Shown here: positions 1 to 5,881 of the stretch, one piece after another | How positions within the stretch are numbered: the first letter of the stretch is position 1 | How the letters are laid out: every line of letters begins with the position of its first letter | DNA from: CAYMDD01 sp964409675 | GTDB taxonomy: Bacteria > Pseudomonadota > Alphaproteobacteria > Rickettsiales > SXRF01 | Reading direction: 5' to 3' | Length of the DNA stretch: 12,056 nt | Assembly: GCA_964409675.1 (NCBI GenBank) | Contig: CAYPEF010000071.1 | Span: forward strand, 1-12,056 | The notes under the pieces: model-generated | Seen by the model: only the letters and a program-made list of their open reading frames with translations | Told to the model about the DNA's origin: nothing | Database searches by the model: none | Position numbers and translations under genes: made by a program

Positions 1-264
1 CGAGAGGGAGAAGTACGGGTCGCAGGCCGGCGGCGCGGCGGCGGTGCGCACCTCGACGGGCGCCGACGGCGCGCCCTCGGCCTCACCCAGCAGCGGGCGC
101 AGGGTGTAGCGGTAGGCGCTGCCCGGACGAAGCCCGTCATCGACCCACGAGACGCGGGCCGCGTCCAGGCTCGCCCGCCGCTGGGGCGCGCCGCCGGCCT
201 CGCTGCGCTCGACGGCATAGGCCGTGGCCCCGGCCACCGGCGGCCACGCCCGCGCGGCGTGGGG
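1..264 (-). CDS. Fibronectin type III-like fragment, open at window edge, probably foreign to the neighbouring locus
   Basis: On the minus strand one frame is open for 88 codons from an in-frame TAG at 265-267 to the window edge. It reads as a typical FN3 beta-sandwich module: a WPPVAGATAYAVERSE segment (tryptophan, then the GATxYxVxR strand), later SWVDDGLRPGSAYRYTLRP (the G-L-x-P-G-x-x-Y-x-Y pattern), then a closing APVEVRT strand and an Ala/Pro-rich linker with CDPYFSLS. FN3 modules are common in secreted hydrolases and surface proteins of GC-rich bacteria; which protein this was cannot be told. GC is about 80 % by hand count, against about 60 % in the adjoining aconitase. No start codon is visible and the frame differs from that of aconitase. 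The likeliest reading is a fragment joined here by misassembly, or less likely by recombination. The domain call is moderately sure, the host gene unknown. Confidence 0.45.
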
Positions 265-278
265 CTAGGGTGCGCCCG

Positions 279-820
279 CCGGTGCCGGGGGGCACGACGC
301 GGAAATTATCGAACCCGGCCTGGCCCCAGCGCAGGAACGCATAACGCTCCAGGTTGCGCTCCATTTCCAGTTGCACGTTTTCCTTGAAAGCATCCTTGCT
401 GCCGTAATGATCGACCATCACCGAATGGTCGATGACGAGGTCCACCGGCGAGAGCGGGTTGATGCGCTCGGGGTCACCACCTAGATTGCGCATGGCGTCG
501 CGCATGGCAGCGAGGTCCACCACGGCAGGCACGCCGGTAAAATCCTGCATCAGCACGCGGGCGGGGCGATAGGCGATTTCATGATAGACGGTTTTATTCT
601 TCAGCCATTCCACGAAGGCTTCGATGTCGGCGCGCTTGACGGTGACGCCGTCTTCATTGCGCAGCAGGTTCTCAAACAGCACCTTCAGCGAATAGGGAAG
701 GCGGCACATATCCTGACCCAATGCCTTGGCGGCGGCGGATATGCTGTAATAGCGGTAACGCTTACCGTTGACGTTCAGTTCTTTTTCACTTTTGAGCGAA
801 TCGAGGGTCTTGCGTTTCAC
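279..820 (-). CDS. acnA: Aconitate hydratase (AcnA/IRP-type), N-terminal part only
   Basis: Aconitase isomerises citrate to isocitrate through cis-aconitate in the TCA cycle, in the cytoplasm, using a [4Fe-4S] cluster. About 180 of the roughly 890-900 residues expected are present. Recognisable segments run from TLDSLKS near the N-terminus, through LPYSLKVLFENLLRNEDG, RPARVLMQDFTGVPAVVDLAAMRD and DLVIDHSVMVDHYG, to FLRWGQAGFDNFRVVPPGTG, all hallmarks of AcnA. In intact AcnA the last segment continues with IC(V)HQVNLEYL. Here the similarity stops after PPGTG, near 279, and unrelated GC-rich sequence follows. The cluster-ligand cysteines lie in the missing part. I chose GTG at 818-820 because a good AGGAGA lies 5 nt upstream; an upstream in-frame GTG at 833-835 has that ribosome site inside its own coding sequence. 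The gene diverges from ccmA, an arrangement seen in other alphaproteobacteria. Family call is very sure; the 3' boundary is an inferred junction. Confidence 0.9.
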
Positions 821-825
821 CGGGT

Positions 826-831
826 TCTCCT
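826..831 (-). promoter_or_regulatory. Shine-Dalgarno site that fixes the acnA start
   Basis: On the minus strand AGGAGA is followed by a 5-nt spacer and GTG (818-820). This favours the downstream GTG over the in-frame GTG at 833-835, giving a protein that starts MKRKTLDSL, close to the usual AcnA N-terminus. Confidence 0.7.
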
Positions 832-835
832 TCAC

Positions 836-927
836 AAGTAGCTAGAATAACAGAGATATACCGAATTATCTTTAATGCCTAATGGTTAAGGCTTGGTTAG
901 CGGCAGGTAAGGGATGTTTGCGGGTTC
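836..927. promoter_or_regulatory. Divergent acnA/ccmA intergenic region
   Basis: This short region must carry promoters for both acnA (leftward) and ccmA (rightward). It is AT-rich relative to the genes. I see no convincing -35/-10 pair in either direction. A small imperfect inverted repeat, GCCTAATGGTTAAGGC at 877-892 (six pairs with one bulge), could be an operator or could be chance. Confidence 0.3.
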
Positions 928-1698
928 ATGATTAACGATCCATTAGAAAATACATCCGGGATGGCGGTTTCCGGCCCTTCCGTGCGACTTTCCTGCACGG
1001 GGCTTGCGTGCAGGCGCGGCGGGAAAAATCTTTTCCATGGCCTCGGCTTTACCCTGCAGGAAGGAAGTTTACTGATTCTTAAGGGAGCCAACGGCTCCGG
1101 CAAAACCAGCCTGATCAAGATACTGGCCGGGCTGATGGAGCCGGAGGAGGGCAGCATTGCATGGAATGGGCGCGCTATTGCCAATAATATGGAGTACCGC
1201 CGTGCCATTACCTATGTTGGCCATAAAAACGCGGTGAAACCGGAATGCACGGTGCTGGAGAACCTGACCTTCGCGGCGCGGCTGACCGGCAGCGAAATGC
1301 TGCTGCCGGTGGCGCTGCGCTATTTCGGGTTGGAGCAGAAGCAGGAACTTCCCTGCGGCATGCTCTCCGCCGGGTGGCAACGAAGGACGGCCCTGTCGCG
1401 GCTGCTGTTCATGCCGACGCCCGTGTGGCTGCTGGATGAGCCGACCAATTTTCTGGATGAAGAGGCGATATTGCTGTTTACCAATTTAGTGGAGGCGCGG
1501 GTACAGCAGGGCGGCATCGTGATTATCGCTTCGCACAACGTCGGCTCCGCCTTTGCGTCGCATACGCTGCTGCTGGAGGATTTCCTGCCAAACCCGTCAT
1601 TGCGAGCCGGAGGCGAAGCAATCCATGCCTCAGCAAGCGGAAGGCTGGATTGCTTCGCTGGCGCTCGCAATGACGGAAAGAGGGGGGGCGATGCCTAA
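928..1698 (+). CDS. ccmA: Haem ABC transporter ATP-binding protein CcmA with repeat-derived C-terminal tail
   Basis: CcmA is the cytoplasmic ATPase of the CcmAB(CD) complex, which releases haem-loaded CcmE for cytochrome c maturation at the inner membrane. All ABC motifs are visible: Walker A GANGSGKT (53-60), signature LSAGWQRR (147-153 region), Walker B VWLLDEP (166-172), D-loop NFLD, and the switch histidine in IASHN (201-204). The protein is 256 aa, against roughly 200-215 for usual CcmA. The excess is at both ends. ATG at 961 would remove 11 N-terminal residues; neither start has a strong ribosome site. About 33 C-terminal residues (from about 224) are translated from the palindromic repeat at 1595-1675. 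The natural end was probably near HTLLLEDF. The stop overlaps ccmB by 8 nt, which suggests coupled translation. Function is very sure; the effect of the tail is unknown. Confidence 0.93.
   Translation: MINDPLENTSGMAVSGPSVRLSCTGLACRRGGKNLFHGLGFTLQEGSLLILKGANGSGKTSLIKILAGLMEPEEGSIAWNGRAIANNMEYRRAITYVGHKNAVKPECTVLENLTFAARLTGSEMLLPVALRYFGLEQKQELPCGMLSAGWQRRTALSRLLFMPTPVWLLDEPTNFLDEEAILLFTNLVEARVQQGGIVIIASHNVGSAFASHTLLLEDFLPNPSLRAGGEAIHASASGRLDCFAGARNDGKRGGDA
1595..1675. repeat. Palindromic repetitive element inserted in the 3' end of ccmA
   Basis: The outer arms CGTCATTGCGAGC (1595-1607) and GCTCGCAATGACG (1663-1675) are perfectly complementary over 13 bp. The inner arms GCGAAGCAATCCA (1613-1625) and TGGATTGCTTCGC (1646-1658) are perfect over another 13 bp. 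A third pair, GCCT (1627-1630) with AGGC (1642-1645), closes the tip. The whole 81-bp unit would fold into one long hairpin with a small internal loop. The CATTGCGAGC...GAAGCAATCC pattern is familiar from dispersed palindromic repeats of alphaproteobacteria. The element is read in frame as the last part of CcmA and ends 15 nt before the ccmB ATG. I see no target-site duplication at its edges. Confidence 0.85.
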
Positions 1699-2323
1699 GC
1701 CGCTTTTCCTGCGCGATATTGCGCTTGCCTTCCGCCATGGCGGCGGGGCGCTGGCGGGGTTGAGTTTTTACCTGCTGGTATTCACGCTGTTCGCTTTCGC
1801 GCTGGGGCCGGAAGAACTGGCGGTGACGGTGCCGGGGATTTTATGCGTGACGCTGCTGCTGAGCAGTATCATCTCGCTGCCCTACCTTTATGAGCGGGAT
1901 GTGGAGGATGGCACGCTGGAGCTATTGCTGATTCAGCCGCTGGCGGCAGAATGGCTGGCGGGCGGGAAAATGCTCGCCTTCTGGGTAGCGCATGCCCTGC
2001 CGCTGGTGCTGGCTGCGCCGTGCCTCGCTTACCTTGGCAACATGCCGGGGGAGGCGATTGGCGTGTTTTCCGTGCGGCTGGGGCTGGCCTCAATCGCCAT
2101 TACCGCCACCGGCTCGCTGGGCGCGGCGCTGACGCTCCAGCGCAAAGGCGGCGCGCTGGCGCGGGCGCTGATTCTATTGCCGCTCTATATCCCGGTGCTG
2201 ATTTTCACCGCCGCCTCCACCGAACAATCCATGCCCACGCTGTTGCTGGCGGCATGGGGCTGTTTGCTCACGCCGCTGTCGGCTTACCTAAGCGGCTGGC
2301 TGCTGCGCGTTGCGAATTCGTAA
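1691..2323 (+). CDS. ccmB: Haem exporter membrane subunit CcmB
   Basis: CcmB is the integral inner-membrane partner of CcmA in system I cytochrome c biogenesis. The 210-aa product has the usual length and about six hydrophobic segments. Family features include the N-terminal FLRDIALAFRHGGG, the central LYERDVEDGTLELLLIQPL (close to the conserved DGTLE(Q/L)L motif of CcmB) and AALTLQRKGGALARALILLPLYIPVLIF, followed by the last two helices. ATG at 1691 is chosen because it begins the conserved N-terminus and has a purine-rich GAAAGAGGGGGGG stretch just upstream. A longer in-frame extension back to 1553 runs through ccmA and the palindrome and is not expected to be real. The gene overlaps the ccmA stop by 8 nt. 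No ccmC or ccmD follows, although they often do; the next gene is convergent. Confidence 0.93.
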   Translation: MPKPLFLRDIALAFRHGGGALAGLSFYLLVFTLFAFALGPEELAVTVPGILCVTLLLSSIISLPYLYERDVEDGTLELLLIQPLAAEWLAGGKMLAFWVAHALPLVLAAPCLAYLGNMPGEAIGVFSVRLGLASIAITATGSLGAALTLQRKGGALARALILLPLYIPVLIFTAASTEQSMPTLLLAAWGCLLTPLSAYLSGWLLRVANS

Positions 2324-2329
2324 ATTATA

Positions 2330-2430
2330 ATTGCCATTCCGCTACATAGCGGGATTCGGACGGATTGCTATGCAATCCGCGGAAAGCCTTGCTTTCCGGC
2401 CTGACCCCGCAACATGTGCGGAGTGACAAT
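2330..2430. repeat. Multi-hairpin palindromic element between convergent genes
   Basis: The ends ATTGCCATTCCGC (2330-2342) and GCGGAGTGACAAT (2418-2430) form an inverted repeat, 11 of 13 positions. Between and overlapping them lie four hairpins: CCGCT/AGCGG (2339-2352, loop 4), CGGATTGC/GCAATCCG (2361-2379, loop 3), CGGAAAGC/GCTTTCCG (2380-2398, loop 3) and CCGCA/TGCGG (2407-2421, loop 5). The outer pairing and hairpins 1 and 4 exclude each other in part, so the block can fold as a cloverleaf or as beads on a string. It fills most of the 127-nt gap between the ccmB stop and the stop of the convergent gene, where it could also slow or end transcription from both sides. There is no T-run typical of an intrinsic terminator. 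Confidence 0.8.
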
Positions 2431-2450
2431 CTCTGAGTGGTGCAGCACTT

Positions 2451-3671
2451 TTATGTACCGGATTCCATATCCAGAAACGTAAACCTATCACGCGAATATT
2501 TGGCGTGCGCCAAGGCTTGCGTATAAGCCTCCACTGGCCAGCCGAGGGCTTCGGGAGTGGTGGGCGCATGAAGAGAAGCAACCAATTGTTCAATCCGCGC
2601 GGCGGGGATTATGACGGAATGAATATAAGGAAGCGCCTCCTGCCAGCGTTCTGAGAATAGGTGAGAATGCTCACCTATACGTTTGATTTTATTTTCGTAA
2701 CTTTTCATAGCATCTTCTGCCGCTTCATTACTAAAATAATGCTTTATAATATTGGCATATGTTGTTGGAATATCAATCATACCATTCCCCATCATCAAGC
2801 ATTGCTGACGCTTTGCCATGCTGAGCGTGGTGACGCCGATCTGCTCGCCGTGATAGGTGTGCGGCAAGGCATCGCCATGTTTCATTTCCATCGTATGCGC
2901 GATCATATGCTCGCCCTGGCTGGCGGGATAGCTGCCGCCGGCGATGGTCATGCCGAGGCCGGAGAGGAGCAATATTTTCATCAGCAGGGATAAAGCTGTC
3001 ATGTCCCCCTGCAATAAGCGAGGAGTCGCCTCCAGCATCGCTTCTTCATACGGCGCGGTGAGGCGGAACGGGCGTTCATCGTAATGCGTCTCCAGCAGGT
3101 AATGCGATAGCAGCCAGTCGGCCTGCGCGGTGGAGCGGGCGAGGGAATCGCCGAATCCGGCGCGGATGAGGCGGGCCGGGGCGCGGGCTATGATACTTAA
3201 GTCGCACAGGATGATTTCCGGCAATCGCGCCGGGAAGGATTGCTTATGGCCGTGGGCAATGATGGAGGCGTTGGCGGAAGCGTAGCCGTTCATTGATGGC
3301 GCGGTGGCGATAGTGATATAAGGTTTCCGCGCCTGCGCGGCGGCGTATTTGCATAAATCATTAATCGTGCCGCTGCCGATGGCAACCAGCGCGCCGCATT
3401 CGGCGGAGGCAGCGAGGATGGTTTTAACGGTTGCCATGTCGGGCAGGGGGGTGCCGGGAAGCACCAGCAGGGGGAACGCATTTTTATCGAGCATTTCAAT
3501 AATGCGTTTTCCGGCGGCGGCGAAGGTGCGCTCATCGCAGACCAGCAGCGCGGTTTGATAGGGCAATAATATTTCCTGCACCTGCTCAATCGCGCCGGGA
3601 GCGCAGACAATGCGCGGTATTCCATCAGGCAGGGCGCGGCGTAATTCGCGTTCGGTATTTTCTTCCCACAT
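2451..3671 (-). CDS. sn-Glycerol-1-phosphate dehydrogenase-like protein (AraM/EgsA family)
   Basis: Members reduce dihydroxyacetone phosphate to sn-glycerol 1-phosphate with NAD(P)H, using a bound divalent metal; they belong to the iron-containing alcohol dehydrogenase/dehydroquinate synthase superfamily and are cytoplasmic. The nucleotide-binding part holds VAIGSGTINDLCKYAA (97-112). It is followed by PYITIATAPSMNGYASANAS (118-136), PEIILCDLSIIARAPARLI and GFGDSLARSTAQADW. Likely metal ligands are Asp175 (GFGD), His255 (GEHMIAH) and His274 (YHGEQIG). AraM-type enzymes usually have Asp where Asn128 stands in SMNGY. The 406-aa length fits the family. I chose ATG at 3669-3671; an in-frame ATG at 3720-3722 gives 17 more residues but lacks a ribosome site, and the frame stays open far into mltB only as a shadow. 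Codons around 2650-2790 are AT-rich and unlike the rest. The gene diverges from mltB by 69 nt. Family is sure; the exact substrate is not. Confidence 0.85.
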   Translation of the reverse strand: MWEENTERELRRALPDGIPRIVCAPGAIEQVQEILLPYQTALLVCDERTFAAAGKRIIEMLDKNAFPLLVLPGTPLPDMATVKTILAASAECGALVAIGSGTINDLCKYAAAQARKPYITIATAPSMNGYASANASIIAHGHKQSFPARLPEIILCDLSIIARAPARLIRAGFGDSLARSTAQADWLLSHYLLETHYDERPFRLTAPYEEAMLEATPRLLQGDMTALSLLMKILLLSGLGMTIAGGSYPASQGEHMIAHTMEMKHGDALPHTYHGEQIGVTTLSMAKRQQCLMMGNGMIDIPTTYANIIKHYFSNEAAEDAMKSYENKIKRIGEHSHLFSERWQEALPYIHSVIIPAARIEQLVASLHAPTTPEALGWPVEAYTQALAHAKYSRDRFTFLDMESGT

Positions 3672-3687
3672 GTTTTCCAGAATCCGC

Positions 3688-3716
3688 TTGTAAATTGTCC
3701 GTAGTTTGCGAATAAC
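3688..3716 (+). promoter_or_regulatory. Possible promoter for mltB and the downstream run of genes
   Basis: TTGTAA (3688-3693) and AATAAC (3711-3716) are separated by 17 nt. Each matches the sigma-70 consensus at four of six positions. Placement between the divergent genes and 25 nt upstream of the mltB ATG is plausible, but the match is weak and could be chance. Confidence 0.3.
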
Positions 3717-3728
3717 TAGCATGACCTC

Positions 3729-3734
3729 AGAGGA
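3729..3734 (+). promoter_or_regulatory. Shine-Dalgarno site of mltB
   Basis: AGAGGA followed by a 6-nt spacer precedes ATG at 3741. It supports that start, from which a complete signal peptide is read. Confidence 0.6.
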
Positions 3735-3740
3735 AATACC

Positions 3741-4718
3741 ATGCCCCGCCGTCTGCTCCCTTTTCTTTTGTTTACCCTTCCCGCACTCGCCTTCGCGCAG
3801 GAGACGCATAACCCTAAGCCGTTCGGCCTCTGGGTGCAGGAGTTGCGGCAGGAAGCCACGGAAAAAGGCATCAACCCCGGCATTCTCGACGAAGCCTTCC
3901 GCGGGATGATGCCGATTGAGCGTGTGATCGCGCTGGACCGCAAGCAGCCGGAATCCACGCTCAGCTATGAGCAATATATGCAAAAAGTGGTGCCGCAGGC
4001 GCGGGTTGACCGGGCGCGCAAGCTCTATCATGAAAACCGCACGCTGCTGGAGGCAGTGGGGCAGCAATACCAGGTGCAGCCGCGCTTTATCGTGGCGTTG
4101 TGGGCGGTGGAGAGCAATTTCGGCGAGAGCATGGGGGATTTCGAGATCGTGCATGCGCTGGCTACACTCGCCTATGACGGCAGGCGCAGCGAGTATTTTC
4201 GCGGTGAATTGCTAAAGGCGCTGGAGATTATCAATCAGGGCCATGTCGGCGTGCACGCCATGAAAGGCTCATGGGCCGGGGCGATGGGCCAGTGCCAGTT
4301 CATGCCGAGCAGTTTCCTCAATTACGCGCAGGATTATAACAGCGACGGGCGCAAGGACATCTGGGCCACGAAAGCGGATGTATTCGCCTCCATCGCCAAT
4401 TACCTGCATTCGGAGAAATGGAACGGGGAGGAAGGCTGGGGCCGCAAGGTCAAGCTGCCGCATGGATTTGACATGAGCCTGACCGATATCAAGCAGACAA
4501 AGACCATTAGCGAATGGAAGCGCTTCGGCGTGCGGCTGGCAAATGGGGACGCTTTGCCGGATGGTTCCATTGAAGCATCCGTGATTCCGGTGAACCGGGA
4601 AAACGGCGCACCCTATTATATAGTGTATAATAATTACAAGGTCATTCTGAAATGGAACCGTTCGCGCTACTTCGCCACGGCGGTGGGGACGCTTGCGGAT
4701 AAAATCGGGGGAGAGTGA
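3741..4718 (+). CDS. mltB: Lytic murein transglycosylase, MltB type (SLT_2, GH103)
   Basis: This family cleaves the MurNAc-GlcNAc bond of peptidoglycan non-hydrolytically, leaving 1,6-anhydroMurNAc ends, in the periplasm. The 325-aa protein begins with a signal peptide (MPRR, hydrophobic LLPFLLFTLPALAFA, cleavage probably after residue 19); there is no lipobox, so it appears soluble, unlike E. coli MltB. The catalytic glutamate is Glu124 in ALWAVESNFGES. The family segments GSWAGAMGQCQFMPSSFLNYA (177-196) and DIWATKADVFASIANYL (206-222) follow. No C-terminal PG_binding_1 domain is present, though many relatives have one. The stop overlaps the next start as TGATG, so mltB and rlpA are probably co-translated. 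With RlpA and a D,D-carboxypeptidase next door, a role in septal or side-wall remodelling is likely. Confidence 0.92.
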   Translation: MPRRLLPFLLFTLPALAFAQETHNPKPFGLWVQELRQEATEKGINPGILDEAFRGMMPIERVIALDRKQPESTLSYEQYMQKVVPQARVDRARKLYHENRTLLEAVGQQYQVQPRFIVALWAVESNFGESMGDFEIVHALATLAYDGRRSEYFRGELLKALEIINQGHVGVHAMKGSWAGAMGQCQFMPSSFLNYAQDYNSDGRKDIWATKADVFASIANYLHSEKWNGEEGWGRKVKLPHGFDMSLTDIKQTKTISEWKRFGVRLANGDALPDGSIEASVIPVNRENGAPYYIVYNNYKVILKWNRSRYFATAVGTLADKIGGE

Positions 4719-5878
4719 TGCGGGGCTTGCACCGGACATTTACATTAATGCTCATCTGTGGCGGACTCTCCGCCTGCTCCACCACCAGCGAAAAAGCGCC
4801 GACGCCACCCGCGCCCGGCGTCAAGCTCGGCAAGCCGTATGAGGTGTTCGGGAAAACCTATACGCCCAAATATGAGCCGATGTATGACGAAATCGGCACC
4901 GCCTCCTGGTACGGCCCCGGGTTTCATGGCAAATACACCGCCAACGGCGAAGTATTCAACCAAGATGACCTTACCGCCGCCCATGCCACGCTGCCGCTTC
5001 CCTCCATGGTGCGGGTGACGAATTTAGAAAACGGCAAAAGTGCTGTAGTCCGTGTCAATGACCGGGGGCCGTTTAAGGACGGACGCATCATCGATCTTTC
5101 GCGCGGATCGGCCCGCCAGCTCGGCATTACAAGCCTATGCAAGGTGCGCGTGCAATTCCTCAAAGAAGAATCTGAGCAATATTGGGCCACGCTTAACCTG
5201 AAGCAACCGCCGGAAGTCTTGCTGGCGCAGGCGCGCGCGCCGCTGACCGCCAAGGGCGGCAATAACGCCATTGAAACCACCGACATAACCGAAGGCAAAT
5301 CCACCGCGCCGATCATGAGCGTGGCCAGCGCCGACCTGCCCGCTAAATCTTTTGACCAGAAACAGCTGAAAATCCACCCGATCCAGCCGAGCTTCAAGGT
5401 GATAAGCGATGCGGAAGCCGCCGAACCGCCGCCGCCCGCGCCGGCAGCGTCGGCACAGGTAATGGCTAGTACCTCGCCAGCGTCCTCAGGCTCGGTGACA
5501 GTGACCGGCCAGGTGACGCCGCCTTCATCTACACCCGCCGATTCCGTCGTAACCATCACCGACACACCTCCGCCCGCACCGCCGAAACCGGCTCCCGTTC
5601 CCGCGAATGTGCTAAGCAAAAAGAATCCCTCATCCGGTGACTCTGCCGCAGGCGAATGGTATGTTCAGGCCGGGGCGTTCGCCTCGCCGCTGAATGCCGA
5701 AACGCTGGCCGGCAAGCTGAAATCCATCGGCGAGCCGCATATCGATGACATGAACGGCAGAACGCACACCCTCCACCGTGTGCGCATGGGGCCGTTCGCC
5801 TCGAAGGCCGAGGCGGAGCGCCAGCGCCAGCAGGTCGCCTCGCTCGGAATTCATGAAGCACAGATTGTGAAGGAATAA
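4718..5878 (+). CDS. rlpA: RlpA family septal-ring lipoprotein with DPBB and SPOR domains
   Basis: RlpA binds and, in Pseudomonas, cleaves glycan strands stripped of peptides. It is an envelope lipoprotein. The 386-aa product has a lipoprotein signal with lipobox LSAC (Cys20). A double-psi beta-barrel follows (about 57-148), holding ASWYGPGFHGKYTANGE, LTAAHATLP and VRVNDRGPF...GRIIDLS. His89 and Asp115 stand 26 residues apart, as the catalytic His and Asp do in P. aeruginosa RlpA, so lytic activity is likely. A Pro/Ala/Ser-rich linker (about 235-298) leads to a C-terminal SPOR domain (312-385, GEWYVQAGAFAS...RVRMGPFASKAEAE), which binds denuded glycan at the division septum. I chose ATG at 4718, which shares one base with the mltB stop and has GGGGGAGAG upstream; GTG at 4715 is the alternative. 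The carboxypeptidase gene starts 3 nt after the stop. Confidence 0.95.
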   Translation: MRGLHRTFTLMLICGGLSACSTTSEKAPTPPAPGVKLGKPYEVFGKTYTPKYEPMYDEIGTASWYGPGFHGKYTANGEVFNQDDLTAAHATLPLPSMVRVTNLENGKSAVVRVNDRGPFKDGRIIDLSRGSARQLGITSLCKVRVQFLKEESEQYWATLNLKQPPEVLLAQARAPLTAKGGNNAIETTDITEGKSTAPIMSVASADLPAKSFDQKQLKIHPIQPSFKVISDAEAAEPPPPAPAASAQVMASTSPASSGSVTVTGQVTPPSSTPADSVVTITDTPPPAPPKPAPVPANVLSKKNPSSGDSAAGEWYVQAGAFASPLNAETLAGKLKSIGEPHIDDMNGRTHTLHRVRMGPFASKAEAERQRQQVASLGIHEAQIVKE

Positions 5879-5881
5879 TCA

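Noticed and set aside
877..892. Inverted repeat between acnA and ccmA as a regulator-binding site
   Set aside because: Six pairs with a bulge in AT-rich DNA. No second copy in the window and no match to a site I know.
1553..1690. Longer ccmB with an N-terminal extension
   Set aside because: The extension reads through the end of ccmA and the palindromic repeat in another frame. CcmB proteins begin with the FLRDIALAF segment, which starts just after the ATG at 1691.
2436..2453. AGTG/CACT hairpin followed by TTTT as a ccmB terminator
   Set aside because: Only four base pairs with a short T-run that includes the stop codon of the opposite gene; too weak to call.
3672..4154. Minus-strand frame of the dehydrogenase stays open far upstream, giving a 567-codon ORF
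   Set aside because: The upstream part lies antisense to mltB, which has a signal peptide, catalytic motifs and a ribosome site. The dehydrogenase family starts near 3671.
4924..5619. 231-codon minus-strand ORF opposite rlpA
   Set aside because: It is low-complexity Gly/Ala/Ser-rich sequence produced by the Pro/Ala-rich linker and GC-rich codons of rlpA on the other strand. No motif is seen.
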